A DNA stretch of 64,000 nucleotides from contig JAEHOE010000194.1 of assembly GCA_016858145.1 (NCBI GenBank), forward strand, positions 62,001-126,000. The letters are read 5' to 3'. Positions 1-12,000 of the stretch are shown here, piece by piece (position 1 is the stretch's first letter; each line of letters begins with the position of its first letter). Source of the stretch: Edaphochlamys debaryana (taxonomy: Eukaryota; Chlorophyta; Chlorophyceae; Chlamydomonadales). Both the position numbers and the translations under genes were made by a program. The notes beneath the pieces are model-generated. The model had not been told where the DNA came from. It searched no databases and was given only the letters and a program-made list of their open reading frames with translations.

Positions 1-675
1 GGAGAGAGTCCATGGCGGACGAGTGGTCGAGGGCTGAGAGGAGCGTACGGCTCTGGGTTGCACATCGATCAGAGCCAGGTCCGGAGGCGGGTGGGAGACA
101 AGCCGGAGGCCTAGTGAGAGCTGGCCTTTCTGCGGGTTTTGCCCTTTGTGTCGGGCATATGGCGTGCCCTCCCCCTCCCTTGGGCAGCTTCCACTTATGG
201 AAGGATGCATCGACCGCCTGCACGAAGTTTATTGCTGCCGAGAAGAAACAAACTCTTGCATTTGCTCTGTATCTATATCTTTGAATAAAGGTGGCAGATC
301 CGATCCGGTACTAGTCCTGGACGGCTGCCTTGCGTGGCTTTTGACGAGGTCAAGCGCCAAGCCGTGTTTGTTGGTGTTCTTTCGTACCCACAAGGGTTAC
401 GGTGTTTGGGGCTCTTGTGGCCCCGGGTTGATGCCAGACTCAGAAGGACAGCGAGTTGGAGCAACCTATCTATGTTGTTGGTGCGTGTCTGGTCTGTGAG
501 AGGAATTAGTCAAGCTGCCTGGTGGACAGCTTGGGCTTGAGGCTACAGTCACAAGCCTTCCCATGTAAATCGAATCGGTGGTCATGCCCTTCAGTGTACA
601 ACCGCATCTTCACCACACGCCGGACAAGCAATAGCAACTGCACTTGGTGACAACCTCGTTGGGAGATTTGGGACA

Positions 676-1100
676 CCACGTACGCAAGGCACCGTGTTGG
701 TCTCAGAGAGCTGGACAGACAGGGACAGGCAGACCGCACACAACACAATGAGTACAAGCACGCACGCGAGGCTGGGGAGGGGCTAGGGGGCCTGAGTGCG
801 GAAATGGGCAAGGTGCACAGGCTGGAAGAGGAACGCCGGCCTCCCGGGGTAGTGTTGCCAGGGGGGGGGAAAAGGTCCTTCTGGAACATGCTTCATTTGG
901 ACAAGGGGTGTCTGTCCTCCTCAGGACAGGGAAAAGGGCTGAGCCCCAAACCCCGCGAGGCCGGGCAGCACTGGGGCCGCGCAATCAAGCACTACGCCCC
1001 ACAGCGCACGGACTGAAGGCACGTACGCAAGGCACCGTCAGCGGAGAGTCGGAGAGAAAGTGACAGCAGGGGGAGAGCTGGACAGACAGGGACAGGCAGC
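676..1100. repeat. Short direct repeat pair
   Basis: Two blocks recur in the same order. The word ACGTACGCAAGGCACCGT is at about 677-694 and 1021-1038, followed by GAGAGCTGGACAGACAGGGA at about 706 and 1072. The blocks lie about 345 bp apart, with diverged sequence between them. This looks like an old local duplication or two copies of a small dispersed element. Confidence 0.6.
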
Positions 1101-1149
1101 GCCCAGCATTATCCCACATGCCCTGAGCAGCAAGGCAAGCTTTCATGCT

Positions 1150-1600
1150 GGTAAGTCACTCGTACCCTTCCAGCGGTGTGAGGGGGTCGGGACCGGTGGG
1201 ACATTTCGGCATGCCCGACCCCGGGCACACACGCAGCCACCTAAAGGCGTCTCCCAGGTGTTCCCAGAAGCCCGCCTTCCACTCCCGCGCATCACACCGC
1301 ACAATAATTGCAAATCACGGCCGTGATACCGCTCTTTGGTGCCGAGCGTGGTTGGTCAATTGACGGGTCGGGGTCCGTGGCATGGTCGATGGTACCCGAC
1401 CAACCTGGGCCACCGGGAGTGCTGTGCGCGCCTATGGATAGTGCACGCGGCCAGCAGTCCAGCGAACCGCAGAGGACATATATTGGCGTACGTACAGGCC
1501 ATGTACGGCAGTGTCGTACACTGAACGGGTCGGTCGGTTGTCGGTCCCGGGGGGTCGGGGAGCTTTGGGGCATGATGTCGGGGAACTTTGTTTGTACCCC
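1150..1600 (-). repeat. Dispersed repeat R1, copy 1 (minus orientation)
   Basis: Read on the minus strand, this segment aligns by eye over roughly 440 bp with plus-strand 51600-52070. The shared order of words includes CATGCCCCAAA, a GACCGAC-type run, CAGTGTAC, GGCGCGCACA, GACCATGCCA and CCCGACCCGTC. No intact ORF survives in either copy, so it is probably a degenerate non-autonomous element or a fragment of a larger transposon. The family is not identified. Confidence 0.7.
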
Positions 1601-1788
1601 CCCCCCCCCCTGGTGTTGCGCTGTCCTGGCGCGCCGCCCAGCGGTGTGGTCGGGAGCGGCTGCAGCCGGGGGTGCTGGTCAGCTGGGGTTGTTGAAGGAC
1701 TGAGGGGTGAGGAGGGCTGTTCAAGAGCAAGCTAAGCAATCAAGCAGGGCCGCATAGGTGGCCTGGGGGTGCTTGACGTCGGCACACT

Positions 1789-1942
1789 GGGCCCGGGCTC
1801 CAGGGATAGAAGACATCAACGAGGGCCCGGGCTCCAGGGATAGAAGACATCAACGAGGGCCCGGGCTCCAGGGATAGAAGACATCAACGAGGGCCCGGGC
1901 TCCAGGGATAGAAGACATCAACGAGGGCCCGGGCTGCAGGGA
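1789..1942. repeat. 34-bp tandem repeat, 4 copies plus a partial
   Basis: Four consecutive, apparently identical 34-bp units begin with GGGCCCGGGCTCCAGGGATA. A partial fifth unit from 1925 diverges after about 11 bases. There is no spacer between units, so it is a minisatellite and not a CRISPR array. Perfect identity implies recent expansion. Confidence 0.95.
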
Positions 1943-3689
1943 GCTACCCAGGGACAGGCTGGGGCAGGGGGGAAAGGTCAATGGGGGGATCGGTCCTTGC
2001 CCCTTACTGCGTTGCCCCGACAAGATCACACCATGTTGCTAGCCATACTCGCGGCCATGTTGCCCAGCCCGTGGTTGCCGTGCCTGCAGCGCAAGGTGCC
2101 AAAGGTGGTCCACACGGCAGCGGCGCTGACAAGCACCGGGTTGAGTTGGCAAGCAACTGCCCCAAGCACCGAACCGCCCGTGCGAGGGCGCAGCTCCCTG
2201 GGCGGATTGCCCGACCGAAGTCGTGGCCACGCTTGCGACAGACAGCACCACGGCCCGCAGAGTGCTTGAGCGGATGAGCATTCGACCTGCCTTGACAGTC
2301 GGAGGTGAGGGTATTGTGTGGAGGTGGGCATAGCCCCCCCATATCGTGGGGGAGCATCAGTAAGATGACCTCCGCTCGTGTACGCGTTGCGGAGGTAGCT
2401 TGGCGGTGCAACGGAGGCGCACCGTAAAGGTCTCCGCACACACCAACCACCCATCCCGGGCTGCGGACTGCAGTGCTTCCTTCCACGACGCGGCCCCCAC
2501 TGAACCCCGCGCCTCCGGGCACAAATGGCTTTCAACCCCTGGGACACACCATACATCAGTTAACACCCCTTCGACACCAACAGGGGCAGGACCGACAGCC
2601 ACGCGGCAGCGGTGGGGGGCCGCTGCGCCGTCCTCCAAGAATCCGTCTGCTCCACAGGGTCCCCTCCCAACCAGGTCACGCCAACGGGCGGGCGGGCCTC
2701 CCGGCAGATCCCTGCGTGTGTAGCCGAAAGGACAAGGCGCTCCAGCAGCAAACAAATCCATCCTCACCACCAGCTCGTGCCACGCGCGGAACCTGGCCTC
2801 GCACCCGTACCGGGTACGCTGCCCCCGCCGCCCTTCCAACACCGCCAACCAGTACCGTGAGTGCCGGCGCGTCGACCGTTGGGGCCAAGGCCAGTCATGC
2901 GTAAGCTGACTCCAGCGGTCCCACACAAGCGGCGCTCACGCACTCCGGCGCCGGTTGCCCAGCCCTCTCAGCCTCATGCTCCCCCCGAGCGGAGCTGACC
3001 TATGCTGTACCCGGGCGTGAGGCCTTTCACCCACCTGCATCTGTTGCCTTCAGAAGGAGGCGAGCGGCCATCAACTACTGCGTTACAGACGCCAGCTGCA
3101 CGACATCCGCCTTGTCATCGCTGCCCCCAGATCAGAGCACCATGGCAACAACGACAGACACGCGCGCGATGCCGGTGGGGGCCTGTGGTTAAGCAACAGG
3201 GAGGTTGAAAGCTGGAGAGGGCACGAAGGGCGGGGCGGCACAGAGCACGTTGGCCTTGCCCTTGGCATTGCAGGGGTAGCACAGGCAGCAGGGCGCAGCG
3301 CCGCGTCGCTCACCTATGCCTACCTATGCCTCTTGGCCGCGCGACCGTGCGCCAGACATTGCTCGCGGGTCCGGCCGCCCTTAAGAAAGAGCTTGAGCTA
3401 CCTCGCGTTTGTGTCAACCGCTCTCATAATTCTTCACAGACAGCGCGTTGGAAGCGTCCTCATGGTTCGCGGCGAGCTCAGCGCGTGTGTGGCCTGCGGA
3501 CCTCTGAGTACGCTGCTGCGAGCTCTGGCTAGTACTGGTAATCAAGCACCACCACACAAGCGCCTTGTGAAGGCCCAGGCAAAGGCCGGCTGTTTTGGCG
3601 GGACAAGTGGAACCGCGACCAGGCCGTGGCCGGGTCAATGGAATGGGCGACGTATGTGAGGTCTACTCCTGTCGCATATGCCCAGGGGC

Positions 3690-4510
3690 AAAGCCCATGC
3701 TTGCGTCGCGCCCCATGACCCTGCCGTACCGGCACCCGCGCATGCCCTCCGCGAGAGGTCTTTCTGCGAGCGGTCTTGGCGAGCCCCGCTCACAAGTCTC
3801 ACGCTTGCTACCTGCGCCTGTCGCTTGATACCTCCCCCCGCCCCCACTCCAGCAACCCGAACTGTCTGCTCTCCATGGGCGGTCCCTGACCATCCCCCAT
3901 CCTCCCGCACGCACCTTGGGCGTAAAGGCGGAGCTTCAAGGCCTCCTTCATACGTGGAAAGGGCTTCAGAGCGCTCGTGCAGCGGCTGCAGGTTGGCCGG
4001 GACAGCCCGCGGCCTTCTACAATGGGCCTCTTGCACAGGGCAGCTTGTTCAAGCTGTCCTGACGAGCCCCGCTCCCGAGTCTCACCCCGTCTTGCCATGT
4101 GCACCTGTCCCTTGATACCCTTGACCCTAGGCTCCCAAGTCCCAACCGCAAGCCCCCGCAAGCCTTCCCGCGAGCGGGCTTGGCGAGCCCCACTCACGAG
4201 CCTCATCCGTACTTGCTACCTGCGCCTCTCGTCAGCTGCCGTCGGCAACGCAAGGAGCCCTCCCCTTCCCCACGCCCCCTCTTCACGGCAACGGCATCTC
4301 TTCCTCGCTCTCTGCCCGCCATGGGCGCATCGCGCGGTCCCCCGCCCCTCCCTCCTCCTGCCTCCGCGTCGCGTCCACGCACCTTGGGCGTAAAGGCGGA
4401 GCTTCAAGGTCTCCTTCATACGTGGAAAGGGCTTCCGCGGTTGCAGGTTGGCCGGGACTAGTCCGCGCCTCCGCGGGCCTTCTGCAGTGGGCCGCTTGCA
4501 GGGGCAGCTA
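3690..4510. repeat. Degenerate tandem block, offset about 470 bp
   Basis: A module beginning GCACCTTGGGCGTAAAGGCG and running through the GGTTGGCCGGGAC word occurs at about 3911-4045 and again at about 4379-4510. A second module (GCGAGCGG, then CTTGGCGAGCCCC, then CTACCTGCGCCT) occurs near 3757-3825 and 4170-4230, with a shorter copy near 4060. This is an ancestral tandem duplication with internal shuffling. No coding signal is shared. Confidence 0.75.
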
Positions 4511-5337
4511 GCACCCAGCAGCAATGGGGTAGATTGCGTGGAGAGGTGTTCATGCCCTGGGCTCTTGATGACTCATGACTGCCTACGAGCCTGCCGTTGA
4601 CTACGTGCAAGACTTACAGGGGGAAAGGAGACACGGGAGAAGAGTTACGCGAAAAGCAAGGCCAGCAACTTACAGGGGGGCGGGCAAACGAAGGTTTCAT
4701 GCCCCCGGAGGTTACATGTGCACCTTCCCAGTCAGGGGGGCGGCCGTTTCCGGTGCACTCCGGTGTGCCCCCGGGCCCCGGTCCGCCAGGAGGGTTCGGA
4801 GGGGTTTCCGTGCCCCACCGGGTACCCCACGGGACCGACGACCGACCGCCCCGTATGTACCATATGTGCCACGATGCCAGGGGCCCCGACCCGGCATTTG
4901 ACTAACGGCTCGCTCGGCATTGAGGGGCAACATCAGGGCTGTACTTTGCAAGCCTTGTGAGTTCCCTTGAGATCGGCAAGCTCTCTTCAGGCTTAATCCC
5001 CCGCCCCCTTCGACTTGCACTGCACGTCGCTCTTCCCCGCCCCCGCCCCCGTTCCCCAAAACAGCCCCTGCGGCTCCTTCCAGGCTCCGTTCTCTTCCGC
5101 CCTTCTCCGCTTGGACGCTACCAAGGGCGTGTCAAGGGCCCTTTCCCCAGCATGTGCCTGCCCTGACAGGCTCTGTCGCCTCTGTAGGTGGCAAACTCAG
5201 GAGGCGCTTTGCTGAGTGCCCCTTGTCTATGGAGGCGCTCCTGTTCTGACTCTCGCATTCTCAAGCCAAGGGGTTATTTGGTTATGTGGGCCAAGTAAGT
5301 GCGCTGAAAGGGGCAAGACAATTAGGGCAGATAGGCT

Positions 5338-5342
5338 TTACA
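5338..5342 (-). terminator. Candidate polyadenylation word TGTAA (minus strand)
   Basis: TGTAA on the minus strand lies about 690 nt past the stop codon at 6031. TGTAA is the common chlorophyte poly(A) signal. Assignment rests on position only, and other TTACA words occur further downstream at about 4614 and 4677. Confidence 0.3.
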
Positions 5343-6030
5343 GGTGCCGCCGCTTGCGAGTCCCATTGCCCCTGGCAGCGCTCAAGCCGCTTAAGCCCAT
5401 CGGCTTCCACCAGCCAACCGTTCAGCCACGCGCTGCACCGGAACGGCATGCCTGGCTCCCACGGTCCCATTGCCTGCCAAATGCTCGCTGACAGCTATCC
5501 TGCCCTGTCCGCCTGCACCCGCGGAAACCCGTTCCCCGCTGTAACAGCCCTCCTCTGACAAGGTTGGCCCCTTATGACGGGAGCAAAGGCTGAGCGCCAA
5601 ACCCTGTGAGGCCGGCCCACACGCACATAAGCACTACGCTGCACAGCACACGTGGCGAAACCACAGCCACACGCACGCCGACACGGGATAAACCAAGGGG
5701 CGGGGGCTCAGCCCAAAAATGTACCCTCAGATTCACTCACTCCTGTAACAAGGGTGTCTGTCCTGCTCAGGCACCAGGCCTGTCAAAATGTACGCTTAAG
5801 GACAGCCAAACCATAAGACCCGGCGCACGCAGCCGTTGCGGTTCTTCGGCCTACTTGCGTTGCGCCTAAGTCGATACGTACGACACAAGTATGTACTGCC
5901 CTTCACGACAGCTCTGGCCGCGAGGAAGCCGCGAAGCGACTCGACTACAGCTACGGCATAGATCCTGTGAATGCCTTCTGTACCTTTGTTTCCATAGACA
6001 AACGGCTCAAGCCACTAGTGCACGTGGGTA

Positions 6031-9000
6031 CTATGCCAGGCGGCGACCCAGCCGGCGACCCGTCTTGCCACCAGCCTTGGCAGCAGGAGGTGGCGAGGAA
6101 GCGACGACGTAGACGGCGCCCGGGGGCGACGGGGGGGCCGTGGTGGGGTCAGCCTCGGCCTTGGGGCACCTGTCGGGGCCCAGGTTGTTAATGCCGTCGA
6201 AGTAGACCTGCAGGAAGGACATCTTGGAGTTGTAGCGGGCGAGATCAGTGTTGTACGTCGCCAGTGCGGCAGCGTTGTTGGTGGGCGGCGCAGGGTAGTT
6301 CTTGCGCCAGGCCCAGTACTCCTTGAGCAGCAGCTCGGCCTCGAGCTGCTTGGCGTACTGCACGTCAGCCGGGTAGCTGACGTAGCCCGCCGCGGTGGAG
6401 AGCTCTTTGGCCAGCAGCTGCTTCCTGCGGGTAGGAACGGGGTGGGGGGAGGAAGCGCCAGAAGCCGGGGCGGGGGGTCAATTAGAGGAGGCCTGGCAAG
6501 GTATACTGAACCATTTCCCTCCGTGTTGCGCAGTGAGCTTGTGGCAAGGTGGCTCGACCCTTTCTCCCTCCACTCCTTCCGACCCCACCCCCCAGGGCTC
6601 ACATGAGCAGGTCGTCGTTGTTGCTCGAGGTCGAGTGCAGCACGGTGCTCGTGTAAACAAACATGTAGCGGTCGCTGCACCACCCGCTGGCAACCGTGTC
6701 GGAGCTACCAGGGAGGTTCGTGGCGAGGACAGCCTTATTGCAGGTATCGATCCAGTTGGTGCTATCCTTGAAGTCAATCACGTCCAGGGGTGCGGTATCC
6801 CTGACAGCCTTGAGGTAAGGGAGGTACTCGAAGCCCTGGTACTGGGTCTTCGAGCCTTCCAGGACACGGTCGGCATTGGACATCCTGCGGGGTTTGGAGG
6901 GTAAGACAAGGGGTGCGGGCGCGATGCCGTGGTGAGGTGTTGTGCAGGTTGAGTCGAGGCCTGGAACGGCAAGACGCACCGCAAGAAGCGCAACAAGCAG
7001 GCGGCAACGGTGGTCTAAGGTGCGGGCTGCGGTGTGCGGCCGGGGGTTTGGGGCTTGCGGCCCGGGCAAGGTGCACGGGGTGGCGTTAGGACTAGGACTG
7101 GGGCTAGTGAGACCGCCGGGGACCACCAACGGCCAGCCCACTGCGGCGGAGAGCTGCCAGCGGCGCGTGGCAGAGGCGGCCGCTGCGGCGGCCGAGGCTG
7201 GGGCACTGCCCGAGCGCCACTGCTACTGGTGCTCGGAGGCGTACAGCACCGAGATCAGGCGCTTCAACCGCTGGCTGCTGCCGGACGAGCTGCAGGGCGC
7301 GCAGGCTGGCGGCAGCGGCAGCGCCGCCGCCCGCTCGGCGCTGGTCTGCATGCCGTGCAACACCCTGCTGGAGCGCGCGCACCAGGAGGGCCTGACGCCC
7401 CAGCTGTGCGCCGCCCGGCCGGCCGTGGCGGCGTGGCCGACGGCCGGGCGCGCGGCGCTGGGCTGCGGCGGGCCCGAGGGCTGCGGCGGCTGCACGAGCG
7501 ACGCCCTGCCGGCCGTGCGCAAGCGCAAGGGCGGCGCGGGCCTGGCCAAGGGCGGGCCCGGCAAGGCGCACCGCAGCCGGATGGCGGAGCGCAAGAAGCT
7601 GCGCGCCAAGCAGGCGGCAGCAGAGGCCTAAGGTGCGCGTGGGGGCTGGGGGCTGGGGCAAGGGCTGAGGCGCAACTTCACGCTTTTTTGTCGGTTTTCC
7701 CCGCCCCGCGCCCCTGCACCCACCAGAAGCCATGCGTGTGGCCGCATCCGGAGCGATACGGGAAGTCCACGTAATAGGCGTTGGTGCTGCTGGCGGTGGC
7801 GGGGTCCGTGTAGCCGCTGACCAGCGCCGAAATGGACTGCAGGCCGGTTGTGGGGGTCCCGGCGGAGCAGGTGAAGGTCTGGGGGTGCACGCTGTACGCG
7901 CCACCCGCGAGGACGGTGGCGCTGAAAAGACCAGTGGCGGGGTCGGCCGGCACCGTGACAGGCGTCGACACGAGGTTGCCATTGCTGTCGCGAACCTTGC
8001 TGTTGGAGTTGGTAATATCGGGCGTGATGGTCACGCCGATGGCGCAGCCAAAGGTCTGGTCCATGTTGGGCGTGAACGAGACGGGGGCTGCCGTCTGGTC
8101 GACCTCAATCCACGTGCGGCCGGTCAGCTTGGCGGTCTGGCGGCCGATGGTCAGACCTGAGGGAATTGGGTGTCAGCCTCGTGGGCGGATGCCAGTTGCA
8201 TGACGGATTCAAACTCCTTAGGTGCAGACGGGCCCTACACTCACAGATCGGGTAGGAGGCTTCGCACAGGCCCAGGCTGTCAGTGATGGTCAGCGAGGCA
8301 GAGGAGCCGTAGCCGGCCGCCTTGAGGATACTGTCCGCGTCGTTGATGGTGTACGAAGGCGACACTGGGGGTACGAAAGGGAGAGAATATGGCGATGTCA
8401 TGGACAAACTGACATCTCAAGGCGGGACCACTCCAGACAGACCTCACGGCCCGCCATGGCCCCTCCGCAGCGAGCGACCCGCTAGCTGCTCCCCACCCGC
8501 TCCCCTCAGCTCCCAGTCCGCTTACCGGTGGTTCCGTACGCCGTAGACTGTAGGTTCGTGCTTGAAGCGCCGGTGTTGGCGTCAAGGGGGTTGAGGCCGC
8601 CATAGCTCATGGTGAGCAGCGAGAGGTCAGGGTAGTCGGTGCCCAGCTTGGAGCAGTCCGCGGGCTTGGCCGCAGGGGTGGCGCCCAGGTCGTAGCGCAG
8701 GGCCAGGGCCACGGGGAAGGTGCGGGAGACCTGGGGATGGGGAAGAGGGAGGCGCACAGGAGTCATGAGCGGAAGGGGCGCGGTCCCCACCCATCGCATG
8801 GTGTCCGCACCGCCAAGCGCCCCGTGCCCGGCATTGAGCACCCACCGTCAGGTCAGCAACGGGGTAGCAGGTAGTCCCAAGAACAAACATGAAGGTGACG
8901 CTGCCCGTGACCGCGGTGGTGCCGTCGGGAGCCGTCATCTTGACGGTGTACGTCGTGCCGTCCTCGAGGGCCATGACCTGGGCGGAGCTCAGCGTGATCG

Positions 9001-12000
9001 TGTACCTGCCGTTCTTGTCGTTGTCCGCATTGCCGGTGACGGTGCTGGCTGTGATGGCGGGGCTGAAGGAGCTGCCATCGGGCTTGAGCACCTCGACGGT
9101 CACCGACTTGCAGTCGTAGTGCTTCTTGGAGCCAAAGTCCCAAGTCACGACTCCGGTGATAGAAAGGGGCTTCATACGGACGTTGAGGCACGCGGCGGGC
9201 AGAGTGCCCAGGCAGCGGCGGTCCTTGGGGTCTTCCGAGGTGGGTGTGGGGAAGAAGTCGCCGTAGGCCCAGGTCTTGGAGGTCACAGACGAGGGGAGGT
9301 CATCGGTGGTGTGGCCCTTGCCGTCCACGGCGGTGACAGCGCCAGTAACGGCTGCAGGTGACAGGGGAGGCAGGGCACAGGTAGGCGGTGACCGACTGGG
9401 CAGGCTCAGCAGGAGTCTTGAGTGCCTCGGACAGAGCCCATGCGCCCCTTCTACCCTGCGGCTATGGATGCATGGCTAGAACGAGGGCTGGCTCACCGCT
9501 TCCTGATGATGGGGCCGTCACGGCGAAGGCGGCGGTGGTGAAGGCCCCGCCAGTGACGGCCAGGGCGCTGCCGCCGCCCACCGTCACAGTGGTGGCGCCG
9601 TCCTTAGGGGCGGTGGTGGTGGTCAGGCAGGTGGTCGAGTCGGTCGACGGGACGACGTAGACGTTGCCGGTGGCCTGCATGGAAGGAGCAAGACAGAGGT
9701 CAGTGAAGGAAAGCAGTACCCCTTAAGGAGGCAGATGTGCTCCACGAGTACGGACAGGGCAGGGAGTGCCAGAAAGCGTGCTTAGCAACAGCATACGGTA
9801 CCGTACCGTGTACGTGCGCGCCACCTTGGTGTCAGCCTGGGTGTTCTCGGGCTTGGGCGTGGGCTGCTCGGCGTTGGCAACCGTCCAGGAGTAGCTGGTG
9901 GTGGTCCAGCCGCCCGCAGGCAGGGCGTAGTTGTTGGCCGCCGGGCCGACGGTCTTGACTGAGGCGTCGCCGTTCTGGAGGCAAAGAAAGGGCGGCGGGT
10001 GGCGGAGCTCAAAGGTGAACAGTGGGCGCGGCGGGCTGGCAGACATGGTGCAGGGCGATTGGCTGGGTGGCATTCGGGCTTCGTGGGTCAATGAGAGTGC
10101 AGCTGAGTAAGGACGCCCCTGCAATCCGCTTGCTTGCACGTACCCCCATGTTGTCCAGCGCGAATGAGTACGAGCCGTCGGCGGCGACGGGGGAGTACAC
10201 AACCGCGTCCACCGGCACAGCCGCGTTGGTCTTGTAGGTCAGCTTGGCCTGGAGCCCGGGGCGCGAGCCCCCGTACAACTTGGCCTCGCACGTGTAGTCA
10301 CCGCCGCCGCCCATGTCCCAGGTGGTCTACAAAGCAGAGGAGGCAAGCGAGAAACCACATTGTCAGAGTGGGGACAGCATCCGTGGCTGCGCGACTGTCA
10401 CCAAGCCACCCCATGCATGCATCACTAGCTAGCCAGTAGGCCCCATGACACACGCACGCTCGCCGCCCACCTTCCCCGACACGTCATAGCGCGCGCCGAG
10501 CGTGAGGCAGTCCACGGGGATGTTGGCGTCGGGCTTGCACATGTCGGCGGCGTTGACCTTGGCCACCAGATCGGCGGCGGTGTAAGAGCGGGAGGTGGTC
10601 CAGGGCGACTTAATGAGGTAGTAGGCGGGGGTGCTGGCGGTAGCGCCCAGGGTGAAGGTCACTGGGGAGGGCAGAGGCGGAGAAGTGGGGCGGGGGGCAG
10701 GAGGAGTGCCCAAGGTCAGGAGCGGCGAACGTACGGTGCAAGCTGAGAGGGAGCTCAACAGAGTCAGCAGACCGGTGTCCACTCCGACGGCGTCCCTCGC
10801 GGAGTTGCGTGAAGGGTGCTCACCATCGCCAGCCTTGAAGGTGTAGCCGGTCTTCTTGAAGACGCCGCTGGAGTATGAGTCTGCGCCAGTGACCTGGACC
10901 TCGCCGTCGGCGGGCGACGGAGCGCCCGAGGCGGGGCATGCTGCGCCCTTGGCAAAGTCTGCGGGACGCAGCAGGCGCAAGCACAAGTGCAGGGCACAGG
11001 TGAGCTTGCTTCAGCAGCAGCAGCGCCGAGCACGCCACGACACCCGAGCAACACAGAATCGCGCTCCCGTGCTCGACTGTGCGTGTCTCCATGCCCCCAC
11101 CCCTTGGCCGCATGCCGGGCCCCGCCCGTAGCCCAAACGGCACACGTACACGCCCATCGGCCTCACCGACAGGCCCGGAGATGCTGAACGTCCTGGTGAT
11201 GAGCAGGGGGGCTTCGACACTGGTCGACACCTTCGTAAGCGTGACCGCCGAAGCGCCGGAACCGTAGGCCGTGTAGGGGTCGACCTCGTCAGCAGGGCTG
11301 ATGGAGGGAGTGACGGGGGTGCCGGGCACCGCACCCACTACCTTGAAACACCACGCCTTGGTAGTGGAGTCAGTGGTGGGACCGGTCACGCCGGTCGAGA
11401 GGCTGAGCTTCACGTCGGAGTTGAAGCAATCCGTCACCGTCTCCAGGGACAGGTCTGGATGGAGGGGGCATGTATGGTTGCCAACAGCAGGCAGAGGTGA
11501 GCGAGCGTAAGTAGGCAGGCGGGGACGCAGGCCCAAACAGGCATTGCGGTCCGCCGCCGACAGCAAAGGAGGTCCCCATCAAACCCGGCACTCCAGACGC
11601 TAGTGGAGGGGGGCCTGGGCGCACGTGGGGCCCTTGCTACGGAACGGAGACGCGGCCGCCCGCTCGCCCGCCCAAGCAAGCTGCACGCACCCGTGCTCTT
11701 CGTGTTGTCGTCCAGCTCCCACTTCGTCTTGCCGCACACAGTGACATCCTTTTCGTCAAGGGGAGGGGGACAGGTAGGAATGCCGGTGTCAGCATGGGGG
11801 GGGGGCTCCCGACTACTGTGAATAGCTAGTAACTCCTGCTGCGAACCCCAACCGTCGGTACATGGGCCCTACCTCGACCCCGACGTGCAGACACGCAGCG
11901 TAGGAGTCCAGGCACAGGTTGGCCTTGTACACATCCACCAGGTTGACGCTGGAGACGTAGGGGCTGCTGAGCTTCAGCATGTCGGTCGCGGCCGTGCTGA

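Larger units (their letters stand above)
1..6030. other. Repeat-rich intergenic region, no convincing gene
   Basis: None of the open frames here shows the GC3 bias, splice signals or recognisable motifs of the real genes in the window. The stretch is a mosaic of degenerate repeats, listed separately. It also shares short modules with other places: about 925-1016 resembles 5577-5660, and the word at about 903-925 (GTGTCTGTCCT) recurs near 5755. The right end must contain the 3' UTR of the minus-strand gene that stops at 6031. Confidence 0.6.

Noticed and set aside
1789..1942. Possible CRISPR-like array
   Set aside because: Units abut directly with no unique spacers, and the window is eukaryotic.
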